A stretch of 8,875 nt of DNA from the NCBI GenBank assembly GCA_937967425.1, contig CALBST010000368.1, forward strand, positions 1 through 8,875, in the 5' to 3' direction. Position 1 is the first letter of the stretch. Every line of letters begins with the position of its first letter. The notes under the pieces are model-generated. The model had not been told where the DNA came from. It saw only the letters and a program-made list of their open reading frames with translations, and did not search any database. This document shows, one piece after another, positions 8,421-8,875 of this stretch. The DNA comes from an uncultured Caulobacteraceae bacterium (GTDB lineage: Bacteria; Pseudomonadota; Alphaproteobacteria; Caulobacterales; TH1-2). The position numbers and the translations under genes are program-made.

Positions 8421-8446
8421 TATCCCCGCTTTTTCGTTCCACCACG

Positions 8447-8570
8447 CACGCTTCCCGGACGCGCAGCGATCCGGGATCTAGGGGCTAACATGCTGAGTTT
8501 GAACGCCCTCGGGTCCCGGCTCTGCGCTCACCTGCATCTTCGATACGCGTGAGCTTGGCCGGGAAGCGTG
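8447..8570. repeat. 124-nt element closed by a perfect 12-bp inverted repeat; candidate structured RNA
   Basis: CACGCTTCCCGG (8447-8458) and CCGGGAAGCGTG (8559-8570) are perfect reverse complements. Inside are two further helical arms. The first pairs GCGCAG 8461-8466 with 8522-8527, then CCGGGA 8471-8476 with 8514-8519, then GGGGC 8481-8485 with GCCCT 8505-8509 (one G-U). The second pairs TCAC 8528-8531 with GTGA 8549-8552 and contains a short ATC-TTC-GAT tip. The result is a three-way junction, which fits a noncoding RNA or a small non-autonomous element with 12-bp terminal inverted repeats. I see no flanking target-site duplication and no match to a known RNA. Confidence 0.5.
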
Positions 8571-8602
8571 AGTGTATCCGCCGGATAGATTCGCGCTGGC
8601 TC

Positions 8603-8875
8603 TTATAGCGCCTTTAGCGCCGCGCTCTTTGCCGCGTCGTTGGCGTACGCCACGAAGCCGTGGATGAGGAAGTCGGCCGTGTGTTTGCCGCCGTATTGGA
8701 GCGGTGATCCGTCGAGCAGCATGATGTCGCCGCCGGCGGCTTTGAGGATGGCGTGGCCGGCGGCGGCGTCCCATTGGCTGACATCGCCGAAGCGCGGATA
8801 GAGATCGGCGGCGCCCTCGGCGATGCGGCAGAATTTGATCGATGAACTCGCGTGCGTGATGGCGCCATCGAGCGT
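8603..8875 (-). CDS. cysQ: 3'(2'),5'-bisphosphate nucleotidase CysQ, partial (N-terminus off the right edge)
   Basis: The final 90 residues of an inositol-monophosphatase-superfamily protein. Its CysQ branch hydrolyses 3'-phosphoadenosine 5'-phosphate to AMP, clearing the by-product of sulfate assimilation, usually at the cytoplasmic face of the membrane. Visible motifs are SSIKFCRIAEGAADLYPRFG (11-30), the CysQ-type substrate strand, and QWDAAAGHAILKAAGG (34-49), whose WD-x-A-A-G-H holds the third metal-site aspartate (D36). The tail DGSPLQYGGKHTADFLIHGF (55-74) fits the family C-terminus, although the frequent N-P-x-F segment is not kept. The stop is TAA at 8605-8603. About two thirds of the gene, including the first metal motifs, lies beyond the window. 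It converges on argE across the repeat-rich spacer. Confidence 0.9.
   Translation of the reverse strand, partial: TLDGAITHASSSIKFCRIAEGAADLYPRFGDVSQWDAAAGHAILKAAGGDIMLLDGSPLQYGGKHTADFLIHGFVAYANDAAKSAALKAL

Larger units (their letters stand above)
8071..8602. other. 532-bp gene-free spacer between convergent argE and cysQ, rich in inverted repeats
   Basis: No convincing protein-coding gene is present. The one sizeable open frame (8232-8552, plus) has no family resemblance that I recognise and runs through palindromic DNA. The spacer holds, in order, a palindrome at 8080-8103, a REP-pair/terminator at 8115-8194, a small perfect hairpin at 8251-8270, a rod-like imperfect hairpin at 8312-8420 with a T run at 8430-8434, a stem-closed element at 8447-8570, and a minor 5-bp hairpin near 8575-8587. 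Confidence 0.8.

Noticed and set aside
8232..8552. Open reading frame of 106 codons on the plus strand in the argE-cysQ spacer
   Set aside because: No recognisable domain, no clear ribosome site, and it runs through the rod-like hairpin and half of the stem-closed element, so the sequence is better explained by RNA/DNA structure than by coding.
8447..8570. 5S rRNA, because of the ~120-nt length and three-way junction
   Set aside because: The conserved 5S loop sequences such as the CCGAAC segment are absent, and there are no neighbouring rRNA genes.

Overview
The window looks like an ordinary chromosomal segment of a GC-rich alphaproteobacterium, most plausibly Caulobacterales/Hyphomonadaceae-like. 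The evidence is the high GC content, a microcin C/oligopeptide-type double ABC ATPase of alphaproteobacterial style, a 'host attachment' family protein and a CelD/BcsL-type acyltransferase. The taxonomic placement is inferred from protein style only. There is no integrase, transposase, CRISPR array, tRNA or rRNA, and I see no obvious defence or secretion system.

Left part (1-3398): an iron-containing alcohol dehydrogenase on the minus strand runs off the left edge. It diverges across 142 bp from a fused two-domain oligopeptide-type ABC ATPase (plus strand) that has no permease or binding protein beside it. The ATPase converges with a 148-aa host-attachment family protein, and their stop codons overlap by 4 bp.

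Middle (3465-5657, minus strand): a hairpin terminator, then an exported CsgG-like protein with glycine-rich inserts and a C-terminal SH3 domain, then a GNAT/CelD-type acyltransferase with a GTG start. The last two are separated by 126 bp and are probably independent transcription units.

Right part (5763-8070, plus strand): a tight three-gene operon, glutathione S-transferase > FKBP-type prolyl isomerase lipoprotein > acetylornithine deacetylase (ArgE). Both junctions are 4-bp stop/start overlaps. It diverges from the acyltransferase.

The gene-free stretch 8071-8602 lies between the convergent 3' ends of argE and a partial cysQ (minus strand, right edge). It is the most unusual part of the window. 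It holds four successive inverted-repeat structures: a short palindrome just after argE, a REP-pair/terminator element, a ~109-nt rod-like imperfect hairpin followed by a T run, and a ~124-nt element closed by a perfect 12-bp stem with two inner helices. I could not match the last two to any RNA family by eye, so they are the best candidates here for something undescribed.
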